DNA of 64,000 bases from Pseudoalteromonas piratica (GCF_000788395.1 NZ_CP009888.1:3133499-3197498); one strand, 5' to 3'; numbered from the stretch's first letter, positions 47,063 to 57,229 are shown. Translations and numbers: made by a program. The notes: generated by a model not told the origin, from the sequence alone.

Positions 47063-47521
47063 TTAAACCGTTAGCGCCATTAAAATAGCGTCTTCACGTC
47101 CGCTCTCATTTGGATAATAGTTTTTACGTACACCAACCTCAGCAAAGCCCATAGATGAATACAGTCCGATTGCATTCTCATTTGACTTACGTACTTCGAG
47201 AAAAATATTTTCACCTTGTGCAGATCTAACTAAGTCCAGTAGATGGTTTAGCATATATTTTGCAATACCAGCGCCTTGGTTTGACGGGCTTACACAAATG
47301 TCTGTTAATGTATAATCGGGCCCTACTTGTTCCACAATATAAAAGGCGATTAGCACTTGCTCTTCAAAACAACCAAATGCGCTGTAACGACCCGTCAAGC
47401 AAGATAACATTAATTTTTCAGACATTGGAAACTGATGACATTGCTTTTCAATCGCCATCAAGTCATTTATCTGAGTAGGATCTAATTTTATTATTGGATA
47501 TGGTGCCATAACGTTTGCCAT
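47063..47521 (-). CDS. rimI: Ribosomal protein alanine N-acetyltransferase
   Basis: GNAT acetyltransferase of 152 residues for the N-terminal alanine of ribosomal protein S18. Acetyl-CoA loop in SNQGAGIAKYML, then LEVRKSNENAIGLYSSMGF and NYYPNESGREDAILMAL, all characteristic of RimI. The start overlaps the end of holD by 31 bases, the same gene pair as in E. coli. GGAG is about 11 bases before ATG 47521; ATG 47509 is a possible alternative. Confidence 0.92.
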   Translation of the reverse strand: MANVMAPYPIIKLDPTQINDLMAIEKQCHQFPMSEKLMLSCLTGRYSAFGCFEEQVLIAFYIVEQVGPDYTLTDICVSPSNQGAGIAKYMLNHLLDLVRSAQGENIFLEVRKSNENAIGLYSSMGFAEVGVRKNYYPNESGREDAILMALTV

Positions 47522-47751
47522 AACGCGCGTTTCTCCGCGCTTGTCAGTCCTTGATTATTCACCTTGATTCGCGACTTTTCAACTTTAAATGGTGCATTTA
47601 ATACACATACTTCAACTTTAATATCATTAGAAGCTAATACAAAATTTAAGTCGTTTTCCAGCTGAGATGGAAGCGATTTTTGTGATTCATTCTTTTGCTT
47701 TAGTTGCAGCAACTCAATGTCAAAAAGTGAACAAAGCCAGTTTGTGTGCAT
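47491..47751 (-). CDS. holD: DNA polymerase III psi subunit, short form (HolD-like)
   Basis: 86 residues, against about 137 in E. coli. Evidence is its position directly upstream of and overlapping rimI, and the C-terminal segment SAEKRALWQTLWHHIQ, which resembles the RAALWQQI end of HolD. The start MHTNWLCSLFDIELLQL fits the psi N terminus, where a Trp-rich helix binds chi. The frame continues upstream through the tRNA gene, but that part is not coding. Psi is among the most divergent replisome subunits, so the call depends on context. Confidence 0.7.
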   Translation of the reverse strand: MHTNWLCSLFDIELLQLKQKNESQKSLPSQLENDLNFVLASNDIKVEVCVLNAPFKVEKSRIKVNNQGLTSAEKRALWQTLWHHIQ

Positions 47752-47794
47752 ATCTTGATTTCGTAGTGGAACAAAAGAATATTGAGAAAGGAAG

Positions 47795-47871
47795 TGGCAG
47801 GGGCGACAGGACTCGAACCCGTAACCGTCGGTTTTGGAGACCGCTGTTCTACCAATTGGAACTACGCCCCT
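47795..47871 (-). tRNA. tRNA-Trp (CCA anticodon)
   Basis: 77 bases including an encoded 3' CCA. Acceptor AGGGGCG / CGCCCCT, anticodon loop CTCCAAA between CGGT / ACCG, T arm GGTTCGAGTCC. Single tRNA, 43 bases before holD on the same strand. Confidence 0.96.
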
Positions 47872-47884
47872 GCAATGACGTCGC

Positions 47885-47912
47885 ATTATAAGGACTCTTT
47901 ACTAAAGGTAAA
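47885..47912 (-). promoter_or_regulatory. Sigma-70 promoter of tRNA-Trp
   Basis: Minus strand: -35 TTTACC (47912-47907), 16-base spacer, perfect -10 TATAAT (47890-47885). A GC-rich stretch (GCGACG) follows the -10, as in stringently controlled stable-RNA promoters. Confidence 0.75.
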
Positions 47913-48026
47913 GAAAAAAATGAGCAAAATTTTTTAGTTGCTCAATTAACAGGCAAATATTACAAATCATGATTGACCTTGCATAGCGTTTGTCCGAAAT
48001 TTAGGTAAGTGCTTAAATATATCGGA

Positions 48027-49070
48027 ATGGAATCTGAAGCAGAGGTAATTTTGCAAAAAGATCTCTTAAACTCCGTTGTTAAAATAACAAAACACCGTGA
48101 CGTAGATTCACTTGAGCTGAGCTTGCTATCTACTATTAGTGAGTTTTTGTCACCGAGCGAAGCAGCTTTATATAAAGATTTATCGCGTTTTAACAGCGCT
48201 GGTATCGAAAAGAGCGCCTCAATAGAAACCGATAAAACCGGTGCAATAAAATGGTCATCACGAAAAATGATTGCCACCCCAAACAAAGAACTTTTGTGTT
48301 GTATTGAATCGGCTTGCACAATCAGTTTGCAAGACAAACAAGGCAATGAAAAACGTTGGATCCCAGTGATCATTGATGACCAAGTTATGGGCGCAGTTTA
48401 TCTTGTGGTTAAGCACCTCACTTCAACAGAGCAAGTTACTCTCAACGCACTTTGCCGCATATATGAAAACTACCTCACTATACTCAATGAAAGTGAGCGT
48501 GATAAGCTAACGGGCTTACTTAATCGACAAACATTTGATAGAAAAATCAAACAGCTTCTTGAAGATCAGCTCCACTCTCATAACTCACCGCTTGAAAAAG
48601 GGGTTCGTAATAAACACTATGATGAGTCTTCTTGGCTGGCAATGATTGACATAGACCACTTTAAAAAAGTGAACGATACCTATGGTCACGTTTGTGGTGA
48701 TGAAGTGTTATTAACCCTGTCGCAAAGAATGCAGCAATATTTCCGTTCAAGCGATCTTATTTTTCGCTTTGGTGGCGAAGAGTTTGTAATTGTATTTGAA
48801 CCCACAACCTTGCTTCATATCGCAACCAAACTCGCACATTTTCAAGATTTTATTAGCGACCAGAAATTTCCTTTTGTTGAAGAACTCACGTTAAGTATTG
48901 GCTTTGCCCGAATGAGCCCTTACGACTTCCCAATTTCAGTTATCGAAAATGCCGATAAAGCATTGTATGTGGCTAAGAATAATGGCCGAAATCAATGTGT
49001 TTATTATGGTGATATTATTAACTCGGAAAACGAAAATATTCCTCCGACTAACGATATTGAATTGTTCTAA
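48027..49070 (+). CDS. Diguanylate cyclase with GAF-like N-terminal domain
   Basis: 347 residues, no membrane segment. The N-terminal 150 residues have the alternating helix/strand pattern of a GAF domain (inference). The GGDEF domain has DKLTGLLNRQTF, IDIDHFKKVNDTYGH and GGEEF, with an intact inhibition site RSSD nine residues before it. It should make c-di-GMP with product feedback, unlike the other cyclase in the window. ATG 48027 is preferred; a GTG at 48009 with AGG upstream is an alternative that adds six residues. Confidence 0.9.
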   Translation: MESEAEVILQKDLLNSVVKITKHRDVDSLELSLLSTISEFLSPSEAALYKDLSRFNSAGIEKSASIETDKTGAIKWSSRKMIATPNKELLCCIESACTISLQDKQGNEKRWIPVIIDDQVMGAVYLVVKHLTSTEQVTLNALCRIYENYLTILNESERDKLTGLLNRQTFDRKIKQLLEDQLHSHNSPLEKGVRNKHYDESSWLAMIDIDHFKKVNDTYGHVCGDEVLLTLSQRMQQYFRSSDLIFRFGGEEFVIVFEPTTLLHIATKLAHFQDFISDQKFPFVEELTLSIGFARMSPYDFPISVIENADKALYVAKNNGRNQCVYYGDIINSENENIPPTNDIELF

Positions 49071-49079
49071 TCAAATAAA

Positions 49080-49102
49080 AACGCCAGCTTTTAGCTGGCG
49101 TT
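49080..49102. terminator. Bidirectional terminator between the GGDEF gene and guaA
   Basis: 10-bp stem AACGCCAGCT / AGCTGGCGTT, TTT loop, TATTTATT after it and AAATAAAA before it. Confidence 0.88.
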
Positions 49103-49125
49103 ATTTATTATCTTTTAAGTAGGGT

Positions 49126-50700
49126 TTATTCCCACTCAATTGTCGCTGGCGGCTTACCAGAAATATCGTAAACCACACGCGAAATACCGTCGATTTCGTT
49201 GATAATACGGTTTGAAACTAAACCTAAGAAATCATATGGTAAGTGTGACCAACGTGCCGTCATAAAGTCAATTGTTTCAACACAACGCAATGATACAACC
49301 CAATCATACTTTCGCGCATCACCCATTACACCTACTGACTTAACAGGTAGGAATACAGTGAATGCTTGTGACACTTTGTGGTAAATATCAGCCTTGTGAA
49401 GTTCTTCAATAAAGATTGCATCAGCACGGCGTAATAAATCACAATATTCTTTCTTAATTTCACCAAGTACACGTACACCTAAGCCTGGACCAGGGAACGG
49501 ATGACGGTAAAGCATATCGTAAGGAAGACCTAACTCTAAACCAATTTTGCGAACTTCATCTTTAAATAGTTCACGCAGTGGCTCGACTAAGCCCATTTCC
49601 ATGTCGTCAGGTAAACCACCTACGTTATGGTGTGATTTAATTACATGTGCTTTACCTGTTTTAGATGCTGCTGATTCGATTACGTCTGGGTAAATTGTAC
49701 CTTGTGCTAACCACTTCGCATTTTTCAGCTTTTTAGATTCAGCATCAAATACATCAATAAATGTATGGCCAATCGCTTTACGCTTATCTTCAGGATCCGA
49801 TAAACCCGCTAAATCATCTAAAAACTGCTGTTCAGCATCAACTTTGATAATGTTTAAACCGAACTTGTCACCAAACATGTCCATCACTTGTTGACCTTCG
49901 TTTAAACGAAGTAAACCGTTATCAACAAATACACAGGTTAATTTTTTACCAATTGCACGGTGAATCAACATCGCTACTACAGATGAATCAACACCACCTG
50001 ATAGGCCAAGAATAACTTCATCATCACCTACTTTTTCTTTAATACGCGCAACAGCATCTTCAATAATTGAGGCTGGCGTCCATAGTTTTTCACAACCACA
50101 GATGTCAATTACGAAACGCTCTAATAAACGTAAACCTTGGTGCGTGTGCGTTACTTCTGGGTGAAATTGTACACCGTAGAACTTTTTCTCTTCCCATGAC
50201 ATCGCTGCATGTGGACAGGTATCTGTTTTAGCTGACGTAACAAACGTTTCAGGCACTTCAACAACTTTGTCGCCGTGGCTCATCCAAACGTCAAGTTTGC
50301 CAATGCCATCTTCGATATGATCTTCAATCGCATCAAACAGCGCACAGTTACCTACTTTTTCAACTTTCGCGTAACCAAACTCTTTCTTATCTGAGCTATG
50401 TACTTGGCCACCCAGTTGCATTGCCATTGTTTGCATACCGTAACAAATACCAAGTACAGGTACGCCAGCATTAAATACATACTCAGGCGCGCGAGGGCTA
50501 TTTTCTTCTGTCGTTGACTCTGGGCCACCCGATAAAATAATACCCTGCGGGTTAAATTCGCGAATTTGCTCTTCAGTTACATCCCATGCCCATAGTTCAC
50601 AGTAAACACCGATTTCACGAATGCGGCGGGCGATTAGTTGAGTGTATTGCGAACCGAAATCTAAAATCAGTACGCGAGAATCATGAATATTTTTGCTCAT
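49126..50700 (-). CDS. guaA: GMP synthase (glutamine-hydrolysing)
   Basis: Converts XMP to GMP; 524 residues. Glutamine amidotransferase part with nucleophile Cys in GICYGMQTM and the QFHPEVTHT histidine; ATP-pyrophosphatase part with [12 protein letters not shown]-terminal dimerisation domain ending PATIEWE. Second gene of the guaBA operon, 113 bases after guaB, with a hairpin in between. Confidence 0.97.
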   Translation of the reverse strand: MSKNIHDSRVLILDFGSQYTQLIARRIREIGVYCELWAWDVTEEQIREFNPQGIILSGGPESTTEENSPRAPEYVFNAGVPVLGICYGMQTMAMQLGGQVHSSDKKEFGYAKVEKVGNCALFDAIEDHIEDGIGKLDVWMSHGDKVVEVPETFVTSAKTDTCPHAAMSWEEKKFYGVQFHPEVTHTHQGLRLLERFVIDICGCEKLWTPASIIEDAVARIKEKVGDDEVILGLSGGVDSSVVAMLIHRAIGKKLTCVFVDNGLLRLNEGQQVMDMFGDKFGLNIIKVDAEQQFLDDLAGLSDPEDKRKAIGHTFIDVFDAESKKLKNAKWLAQGTIYPDVIESAASKTGKAHVIKSHHNVGGLPDDMEMGLVEPLRELFKDEVRKIGLELGLPYDMLYRHPFPGPGLGVRVLGEIKKEYCDLLRRADAIFIEELHKADIYHKVSQAFTVFLPVKSVGVMGDARKYDWVVSLRCVETIDFMTARWSHLPYDFLGLVSNRIINEIDGISRVVYDISGKPPATIEWE

Positions 50701-50769
50701 TAGTTGTCTCTTTCTAAAAATCCAACAACTCGATTGAAAACGGCAATTTCAATCGGGATACAATTAACT

Positions 50770-50792
50770 AAGGCTAGCAAAAAGCTAGCCTT
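50770..50792 (-). other. Hairpin between guaB and guaA
   Basis: Perfect 9-bp stem AAGGCTAGC / GCTAGCCTT around five A (minus strand: five T). No T tract follows in the transcribed direction, so it looks like an mRNA processing or attenuation structure rather than a full terminator. Confidence 0.65.
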
Positions 50793-50813
50793 ATCGATAA
50801 ATTAAAGCGCGAA

Positions 50814-52283
50814 TTAACCTAAACGGTAGTTAGGAGCTTCTTTTGTGATTTGTACGTCGTGAACGTGCGATTCGCCCATACCTGCAGCGGTAACACGTAC
50901 AAACTGAGGCTTAGTGTTTAGCTCTTCAATTGTTGCACAGCCAGTAAGACCCATCGCACTGCGAATACCACCAACTTGTTGGTGAATAATGTTCGCAATT
51001 GGACCTTTATACGCTACGCGACCTTCAATACCTTCTGGAACCAGCTTCTCTTCTGATTTAGCATCTTGGAAGTAACGGTCAGATGAACCTTCTTTTTGGT
51101 TCATTGCACCTAAGCTACCCATGCCACGGTAAGACTTGTAGTAACGACCTTGATAAAGCTCTACTTCACCTGGTGCTTCTTCAGTACCTGCTAGCATTGA
51201 ACCAACCATTACCAGTGATGCACCAGCAACAAGTGCTTTTGCGATGTCACCAGAGAAACGAATACCACCATCAGCAATAACTGGAATATCACGGCCTTTT
51301 AAACCTTCAACAGCATCTGAAATTGCAGTAATTTGAGGCACACCACAACCTGTTACGATACGCGTAGTACAAATTGAACCTGGGCCAATACCTACTTTAA
51401 CAGCGTTTGCACCAGCATCAGCAAGTGCGACTGCACCTTCAGCGGTTGCTACGTTACCTGCAACGATTTGTAAATCTGGGAATGCTTCACGGGTTGCTTT
51501 TACGCGGTCGATAACACCTTGTGAGTGACCGTGAGAAGTATCGATAAGCAGAATATCAACACCCGCTTCAACTAAGGCTGTGATACGCTCATCTGTGCCT
51601 GCACCAACACCAACAGCTGCACCTACGCGTAAACGACCTTGTTCGTCTTTACATGCATTTGGTTTATCTTGTGCTTTTTGGTAATCCTTAACAGTAATCA
51701 TGCCTTTAAGTTTAAAGTCATCATTAACAACTAAGATTTTTTCGATACGGTGCTCGTGCATCAGGCCTAGAATCGTTTCACGATCTGCGCCTTCTTTTAC
51801 CGTTACCAGCTGCTCTTTTTTCGTCATAACCGTTGAAACTGGTTGGTCTAGTTTTGTTTCAAAACGCATATCGCGGCTTGTTACAATACCAACTAAGTTG
51901 TTTTCAGCATCAACAACAGGGAAACCTGAGAAACCTTTATCGTGTGCTAATTGAAGTGCACCCGCGATTGTCAGGTCAGCAGTAACAGTAACAGGGTGAG
52001 AAACAATACCCGCTTCGTACGTTTTTACTTTACGTACGTTGGCAGCTTGTTCTTCAATTGTCATGTTCTTGTGGATAAAACCAAGACCACCTTCTTGTGC
52101 TAACGCAATCGCTAAACGTGCCTCGGTTACTGTGTCCATAGACGCAGAAACGATAGGTAGGTTTAGTTCGATTGATTTAGTTAGACGCGTTTTAAGGTTA
52201 GCTGTATGAGGTAATACAGTTGAGTGGCCTGGTACTAATAGTACGTCATCAAAGGTTAAAGCTTCTTTAGCGATCCTAAGCAT
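50814..52283 (-). CDS. guaB: Inosine-5'-monophosphate dehydrogenase
   Basis: Oxidises IMP to XMP, the rate-limiting step to guanine nucleotides; 489 residues. N-terminal [18 protein letters not shown], two CBS domains (about 95-205), catalytic Cys loop [13 protein letters not shown], and GMGSLGAM of the flap region. ATG 52283 gives the E. coli-like N terminus; the in-frame TTG at 52289 is not needed. Divergent from xseA, as in E. coli. Confidence 0.97.
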   Translation of the reverse strand: MLRIAKEALTFDDVLLVPGHSTVLPHTANLKTRLTKSIELNLPIVSASMDTVTEARLAIALAQEGGLGFIHKNMTIEEQAANVRKVKTYEAGIVSHPVTVTADLTIAGALQLAHDKGFSGFPVVDAENNLVGIVTSRDMRFETKLDQPVSTVMTKKEQLVTVKEGADRETILGLMHEHRIEKILVVNDDFKLKGMITVKDYQKAQDKPNACKDEQGRLRVGAAVGVGAGTDERITALVEAGVDILLIDTSHGHSQGVIDRVKATREAFPDLQIVAGNVATAEGAVALADAGANAVKVGIGPGSICTTRIVTGCGVPQITAISDAVEGLKGRDIPVIADGGIRFSGDIAKALVAGASLVMVGSMLAGTEEAPGEVELYQGRYYKSYRGMGSLGAMNQKEGSSDRYFQDAKSEEKLVPEGIEGRVAYKGPIANIIHQQVGGIRSAMGLTGCATIEELNTKPQFVRVTAAGMGESHVHDVQITKEAPNYRLG

Positions 52284-52414
52284 TTGCAACTTCTCATGAT
52301 ATATGTGGGTGTAGGGAGTTGCGGGAGGATTTTATCAGCGAATCTCATTCTAGTAAAATAAAATTTGATATTTTATGTTAGAATATTTCCCATTCAGCGT
52401 TAAATCAAACTGTT

Positions 52415-53767
52415 ATGTTGCAAAATCAGATACAAAAAACCTATACCGTTTCCCTACTAAACAAAGAAATACGCTATTTACTTGAACAAAATTTCTATTC
52501 TTTGCAACTTACTGGGGAAATATCGAACTTTATTTCCCCAAGTTCTGGCCATTGGTATTTCAGTTTAAAAGACGATAACGCGCAAATTCGTGCGGCAATG
52601 TGGCGTGGTAATAACCGTAGCGCAACTTTCAAACCAAAAAACGGTGACCAAGTATTAGTACGAGCTCGCGTATCACTGTACGAACCTCGCGGTGATTATC
52701 AGCTGATTGTGGAGCACATTGAACCAGCAGGTGAAGGCCAGCTAAAGCAACAGTTTGATGCGCTAAAAATGCAACTAGCTGGCGAAGGCCTATTTGCCAG
52801 TGAATTTAAAAAACCGCTACCTAATAACATTCGCCGCTTAGGGGTGATCACCTCTCCGACTGGCGCTGCAATTAAAGATATTCTCACGGTACTCGAAAAA
52901 CGTGCGCCGCAACTTGAGGTAGTGATTTATCCTGCACTGGTGCAAGGTAATGAAGCTCACACCCAGTTAATAGAACAGTTACAACTCGCGAATCAGCGAA
53001 ACGAAGTCGATGTGATTATTCTTGGACGAGGTGGTGGCTCAATGGAAGATTTATGGTGCTTTAACCATGAAATGCTTGCACGCGCTATTTTCAACTCACA
53101 CATTCCTGTAGTGAGTGCTGTTGGTCATGAAATTGATACCACTATTTCTGATTATGTTGCGGACTTACGTGCAGCAACGCCATCGCAAGCAGCTGAAATT
53201 GTTAGCCCAGATAAAAATCATTTAACTCAGCATATCGATGTACTGCAAAGCCAATTACATCAACATATGAGAAAACACCTGCAAGTTGCATCACACAATT
53301 ACCAAGTACTTGAGCAGCGTCTATTACGCTACCACCCAACTAATCGTTTAAACCAACAAGCACAATTACGAGATGAACTCGAAATTCGCTTGCTAAACAG
53401 CATAAACCGCCAGCTTGAATCGGCTAAATATACACAACACACTTTAAAAGCAAGATTAGAAAAAGCAACGCCGCAAACCAAACTAAGTCACGCAGGACAA
53501 ACGCTGCAAAATTTAGTGACACGACTTCATTCAAGCCAAGCAAAACAATTAGAGTTTTCCGAAAAGCAACTTGCGGTACTGGCTGCAAAATTAAATGCCA
53601 CCAGCCCACTTGCAGTATTAGCACGCGGCTATTCTATGACTCAAAAAGACTCTAAAGTGGTTAACACAGTAGCCAACATTACAGAAGGCGATAACTTGGT
53701 TACCCAGCTTGCCGATGGTCACATTGAAAGCACAGTAACACAGGTATCAAAACGCAATGATAAATAA
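52415..53767 (+). CDS. xseA: Exodeoxyribonuclease VII large subunit
   Basis: 450 residues. N-terminal OB-fold (YTVSLLNKEIRYLLEQ, FSLKDDNAQIRAAMW), catalytic core with GVITSPTGAAIKDI and ILGRGGGSMEDLW, AVGHEIDTTISDYVADLRAATPSQAAE split over adjacent conserved blocks, then a long coiled coil. Divergent from guaB across 131 bases. xseB is not adjacent. Its stop overlaps the next start by 11 bases. Confidence 0.96.
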   Translation: MLQNQIQKTYTVSLLNKEIRYLLEQNFYSLQLTGEISNFISPSSGHWYFSLKDDNAQIRAAMWRGNNRSATFKPKNGDQVLVRARVSLYEPRGDYQLIVEHIEPAGEGQLKQQFDALKMQLAGEGLFASEFKKPLPNNIRRLGVITSPTGAAIKDILTVLEKRAPQLEVVIYPALVQGNEAHTQLIEQLQLANQRNEVDVIILGRGGGSMEDLWCFNHEMLARAIFNSHIPVVSAVGHEIDTTISDYVADLRAATPSQAAEIVSPDKNHLTQHIDVLQSQLHQHMRKHLQVASHNYQVLEQRLLRYHPTNRLNQQAQLRDELEIRLLNSINRQLESAKYTQHTLKARLEKATPQTKLSHAGQTLQNLVTRLHSSQAKQLEFSEKQLAVLAAKLNATSPLAVLARGYSMTQKDSKVVNTVANITEGDNLVTQLADGHIESTVTQVSKRNDK

Positions 53768-54233
53768 ACACCAAGTGATTGATACGCTTATTTTGCAACT
53801 TGAAAATAGCTTAAATATCGCCGTGCAATCTGCAACTCACGCCCATCAAGATGCTACGCATGAGCAAAGTAAAGCTGAGACTCAATACGATAGTCTCGGC
53901 ATAGAAATGGCTTACCTCGCTGAAGGCCAAAGCAAACGTATAGAATCACTAAGACAAGATATACAGGTACTTAAAGAAACCGCTTTTCCCAGCCAACGCG
54001 AGCAAGTACAACTCGCCCACCTTGTACATCTAGTTGATAACCAAACAGATGCGCCACTATGGGTATTTATTCTTCCCGTAGCTGGCGGCAATAAGGTAAA
54101 ACTAAATGATGTCATATGCCAAATTGTGACTCCCAATGCGCCGATTGCGAAGAAATTACTAAAACAGTCTGTGGGGGATGACGTTTATTTTGATTGGCTC
54201 GATAAAGAATATGAAATTTTTGAACTTATTTGA
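53757..54233 (+). CDS. GreA/GreB C-terminal-like protein
   Basis: 158 residues. The N-terminal half is helical (ALKxATxAHxxATHEQSKAETQYDS-like, with SLGIEMAYLAEGQSKRI); the C-terminal half has the GreA/GreB FKBP-like fold pattern, closing with IVTPNAPIAKKLLKQSVGDD and VYFDW. The acidic coiled-coil tip needed for transcript cleavage cannot be identified, so it is not a standard Gre factor; it could bind RNA polymerase in a Rnk-like manner (inference). The 11-base overlap with xseA implies translational coupling. Confidence 0.75.
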   Translation: MINKHQVIDTLILQLENSLNIAVQSATHAHQDATHEQSKAETQYDSLGIEMAYLAEGQSKRIESLRQDIQVLKETAFPSQREQVQLAHLVHLVDNQTDAPLWVFILPVAGGNKVKLNDVICQIVTPNAPIAKKLLKQSVGDDVYFDWLDKEYEIFELI

Positions 54234-54285
54234 GTAAAAAAGCAGAATATGCTGTTATAAGCAGACAGTAATATTTAAATGCAAC

Positions 54286-55140
54286 ATGATGTATCGCTTA
54301 TCTTTTTTATTATTTTTACTGGTTTGCAGCGGTGTTACCTTAGGTTGCGAAATCACCATGGGTTACCGCACAAGTGCTCGCCTACCTTTGATTGATGCTT
54401 TGCCATCAAATAACGGACTCTACCATGCTATTTTTGAACGTGCCGCTACGCTTATTAACTGCACGTTAAAAGTAAAAAGAGCACCCAAAAAACGTATTAT
54501 CAAATTACTCAAAGACGGCAATATCGATTTTTACCCTGGTTTCGGTTTTAGTATTGAACGTAGTAAGGATATTTACTTTTTTGAGAATGGCCTAAGCAGT
54601 CATAGCATTATCCTAACGCATAAGGACATAACCGAAATAAAGTCATTTGATGATTTAAACCACAAAGTCTTATTAAAACCTTACGGCGGCAGAAAATCGC
54701 AAGTTGAGCAGCAGGATATCTTGGTGCGTTATGGGCAAGATTTGGGTATTAGCGATGCAATTAAAGTACTTGAGAAAAAACAAGCTGACTTTTTTATCTA
54801 CAACAAAGCATCAATAACCTATTACTTAAATAACAACCCAAATGCACACGTCAATGTTCACGACTGCTGCTTTAACGCAAAACCGATGTTTTTGGGTTTT
54901 TCTAAAAGATCAAAACATTTTAAAGCAATAACAAACGAAAATTACCAAGCCGATAAAGCCACATCAGTCGATAATTTACCGTATAAAGTTGATGAGAGTT
55001 CGAAAGCCAGCGCATTTGCCAAAGCAATTAATGCGCTGTCTGAAAGTGGAGAAATTGCTAGATTAGAAAAGCAGTTTTACAATGCAGCGCTCGATAGCGA
55101 GCAAACAGCTTCGTCAGACATATCTGAAACAAAACACTGA
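54286..55140 (+). CDS. Periplasmic solute-binding protein family 3 (orphan)
   Basis: 284 residues with an N-terminal signal (MMYRLSFLLFLLVCSGVTLG). The domain has the SBP_bac_3 pattern: LIDALPSNNGLYHAIFERAA, IDFYPGFGFSIERSKDIYFF, a hinge near LLKPYGGRKS and QADFFIYNKASITYYL. No permease or ATPase genes are nearby, so it is an orphan, perhaps a sensor-like relative. Its last 64 bases overlap the 3' end of cysE on the opposite strand. Confidence 0.82.
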   Translation: MMYRLSFLLFLLVCSGVTLGCEITMGYRTSARLPLIDALPSNNGLYHAIFERAATLINCTLKVKRAPKKRIIKLLKDGNIDFYPGFGFSIERSKDIYFFENGLSSHSIILTHKDITEIKSFDDLNHKVLLKPYGGRKSQVEQQDILVRYGQDLGISDAIKVLEKKQADFFIYNKASITYYLNNNPNAHVNVHDCCFNAKPMFLGFSKRSKHFKAITNENYQADKATSVDNLPYKVDESSKASAFAKAINALSESGEIARLEKQFYNAALDSEQTASSDISETKH

Positions 55141-55898
55141 TCCATAGTTTCCGCTGGACACTCTGTAGTTGGTTTACCCACTACTTTAGCTGGTACACCG
55201 ACCACCGTCGTGTGTTCTTCAACATCAGCGACAACCACTGAGCCTGCGCCAATTTTAGCACCTTCCCCAACATCAATATTACCCAGTACTTTGGCGCCTG
55301 CGCCAATCATAACACCGTGGCGAATTTTCGGGTGACGATCGCCTTGTTCGTTACCCGTACCACCTAAAGTTACACCTTGTAAAATAGAGACATTGTCTTC
55401 AATGATTGCGGTTTCACCTACAACAATACCCGTTGCATGGTCAAACATGATGCCTTTACCCACCTGGCATGCAGGGTGAATATCTACACCAAATACCTCT
55501 GAATTACGACTTTGGATAAATTGTGCGAGTTCTTTTCTATCTTGACGCCATAAGCAGTGTGCTAGACGATGAACTTGAATTGACTGAAAACCTTTTAAGT
55601 TCAAAAGCACTGTTAGGTAGTTATCAACTGCAGGGTCACGATCTCGCACTGCTTTTATATCATGAGCGACGTGATCAAGCATGGTATCGCAATTAACAAA
55701 TGCCTGATCAAATAATTCACGGAATGTGAAAGCTGAAACCACCGCGTCAGATAACTTATTGGCTACAATAAAGCTTAACGCAGAACCTAGACACTCGTGA
55801 TTTAATACGCACGAATAAACGTGGCTTGCCAGTAATGGCTCTTTTTGCACAAGGGCTTCTGCTTCTTTACGTAATTCTTGCCAAATATTATGACGCAT
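55077..55898 (-). CDS. cysE: Serine O-acetyltransferase
   Basis: First step of cysteine synthesis; 273 residues. N-terminal helical domain (RHNIWQELRKEAEAL, ALSFIVANKL, RDPAVDNYLTV) and a left-handed beta-helix with DIHPACQVGKGIMFDHATG, ETAIIEDNVSILQGVTLGGTG and HPKIRHGVMIGAGA. ATG 55898 is chosen with GGTG upstream over the in-frame GTG 55913. The C-terminal tail should carry cysteine feedback and CysK binding; the last residue is Leu rather than Ile, so CysK contact is uncertain. Confidence 0.94.
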   Translation of the reverse strand: MRHNIWQELRKEAEALVQKEPLLASHVYSCVLNHECLGSALSFIVANKLSDAVVSAFTFRELFDQAFVNCDTMLDHVAHDIKAVRDRDPAVDNYLTVLLNLKGFQSIQVHRLAHCLWRQDRKELAQFIQSRNSEVFGVDIHPACQVGKGIMFDHATGIVVGETAIIEDNVSILQGVTLGGTGNEQGDRHPKIRHGVMIGAGAKVLGNIDVGEGAKIGAGSVVVADVEEHTTVVGVPAKVVGKPTTECPAETMDQCFVSDMSDEAVCSLSSAAL

Positions 55899-56074
55899 AA
55901 CAACACCAATCACTTTAACTACTTTTAGCTTTATAGCTTAATTTTAAACGAGTTTAACGCTTTTTGTTAACTTGAGTAAGTAATTAAAGACAAGTTGTTA
56001 GACTGATTTATTTGCCTTTAGATAAATGTGTGCTAGAAATGGTGCCCCAAATCCAAATTTAATCGTGCCGCTTA

Positions 56075-57229
56075 ATGAATAAGAACGTTGTACTTTTGGC
56101 TTTTTGCCAAGGACTTATTACTACTGGAAACATCTTACTTGTGACGATTTCTGCGCTCGTTGGGCAAGCATTAAGTCCCAGTACGACGTTTATCACCTTC
56201 CCTGTGGCTATGCAAATGTTTGGACTATTGTTAACCACTATTCCAGCGTCATTGATTATGGCAAAAACAGGTCGCAAACTTGGCTTTAGTCTAGGCAATA
56301 CCATTGGAATAAGTGGTGCTGTACTAGGTTATTTTAGTTTAATACAAAGTCAGTTTTGGTTATTTAGCTTTGCCACTTTCTTAATTGGCATTGGTATAGG
56401 CTTTGCCACGCTCTATCGCTTTGCTGCAATTGAAGCAAGCGACAAACCAGCTGTGGCAATATCAACCGTAATGGCAAGTGGTGTTGTCGCCGCGATACTT
56501 GGCCCCAATTTAGCGGTATGGGTCAACCTTCACTATCCAACATTAAACTATGCAAATGCGTTTATTGCCCTTGCGTTTTTATACGCCATTGCACTGCTAC
56601 TGTTGCAGCTCGTTAAATTTAATGAAGTGTCACAGACACAAAATATTGGAGAAAGCAGATCATTAAAAACCATCGCCACTTCACCTAAATTTATGACCGC
56701 GGTGTTTATTGCCATGGTGAGTTACACGGTTATGAACTTATTGATGACGGCAACGCCACTGGCAATGCATCGCCATGGCTTTGACTTAGCAGAATCTGCA
56801 TTAGTGATTGAATGGCACGTATTGGGCATGTTTTTACCGTCATTTTTTAGCGGCAAATTAATAGAACGTTTTGGCCAAGTCACCATGATGTATGCTGGAA
56901 TAGTATTGATAGCGCTCTGCTGCTTAGTAAATTTGCTTGGTTTAAGCCATTGGCACTTTTTAGCAGCACTGTTTTTATTAGGCGTAGGTTGGAATTTTAT
57001 GTTTATCAGCGCGACACAAATGGTGAGCCAAACTTACCTACCGCAAGAGCGTGCTAAAGCCCAAGCCACCAATGAGTTTTTAGTGTTTAGCATGGTAACC
57101 CTCTCTGCATTAAGTGCAGGTTGGTTAGAAGCCACCGTAGGCTGGCAGACTTTAAACCTTGTTACCTTGCCGATTTTACTTATCACAATTACGTGGTTAA
57201 CAGTTTATAAGTTAAAAACAAAAAGGTAA
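56075..57229 (+). CDS. Major facilitator superfamily transporter
   Basis: 384 residues and about 12 membrane helices. MAKTGRKLGFSLGN shows the loop 2-3 signature of MFS, and the second half repeats it at SGKLIERFGQVTM. Similar transporters (often labelled YbjJ- or sugar-efflux-like) have unknown substrates. The start ATG 56075 has no strong ribosome site. Neighbours (cysE, broken lysR) do not reveal a substrate. Confidence 0.85.
   Translation: MNKNVVLLAFCQGLITTGNILLVTISALVGQALSPSTTFITFPVAMQMFGLLLTTIPASLIMAKTGRKLGFSLGNTIGISGAVLGYFSLIQSQFWLFSFATFLIGIGIGFATLYRFAAIEASDKPAVAISTVMASGVVAAILGPNLAVWVNLHYPTLNYANAFIALAFLYAIALLLLQLVKFNEVSQTQNIGESRSLKTIATSPKFMTAVFIAMVSYTVMNLLMTATPLAMHRHGFDLAESALVIEWHVLGMFLPSFFSGKLIERFGQVTMMYAGIVLIALCCLVNLLGLSHWHFLAALFLLGVGWNFMFISATQMVSQTYLPQERAKAQATNEFLVFSMVTLSALSAGWLEATVGWQTLNLVTLPILLITITWLTVYKLKTKR

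Noticed and set aside
47752..47886. Extended reading frame upstream of holD
   Set aside because: It runs through the tRNA-Trp gene on the same strand, so it is not protein coding.
47921..47944. TGAGCAA / TTGCTCA hairpin near tRNA-Trp as a terminator
   Set aside because: The 10-base loop contains the T run and no gene ends there; probably chance or part of a promoter.
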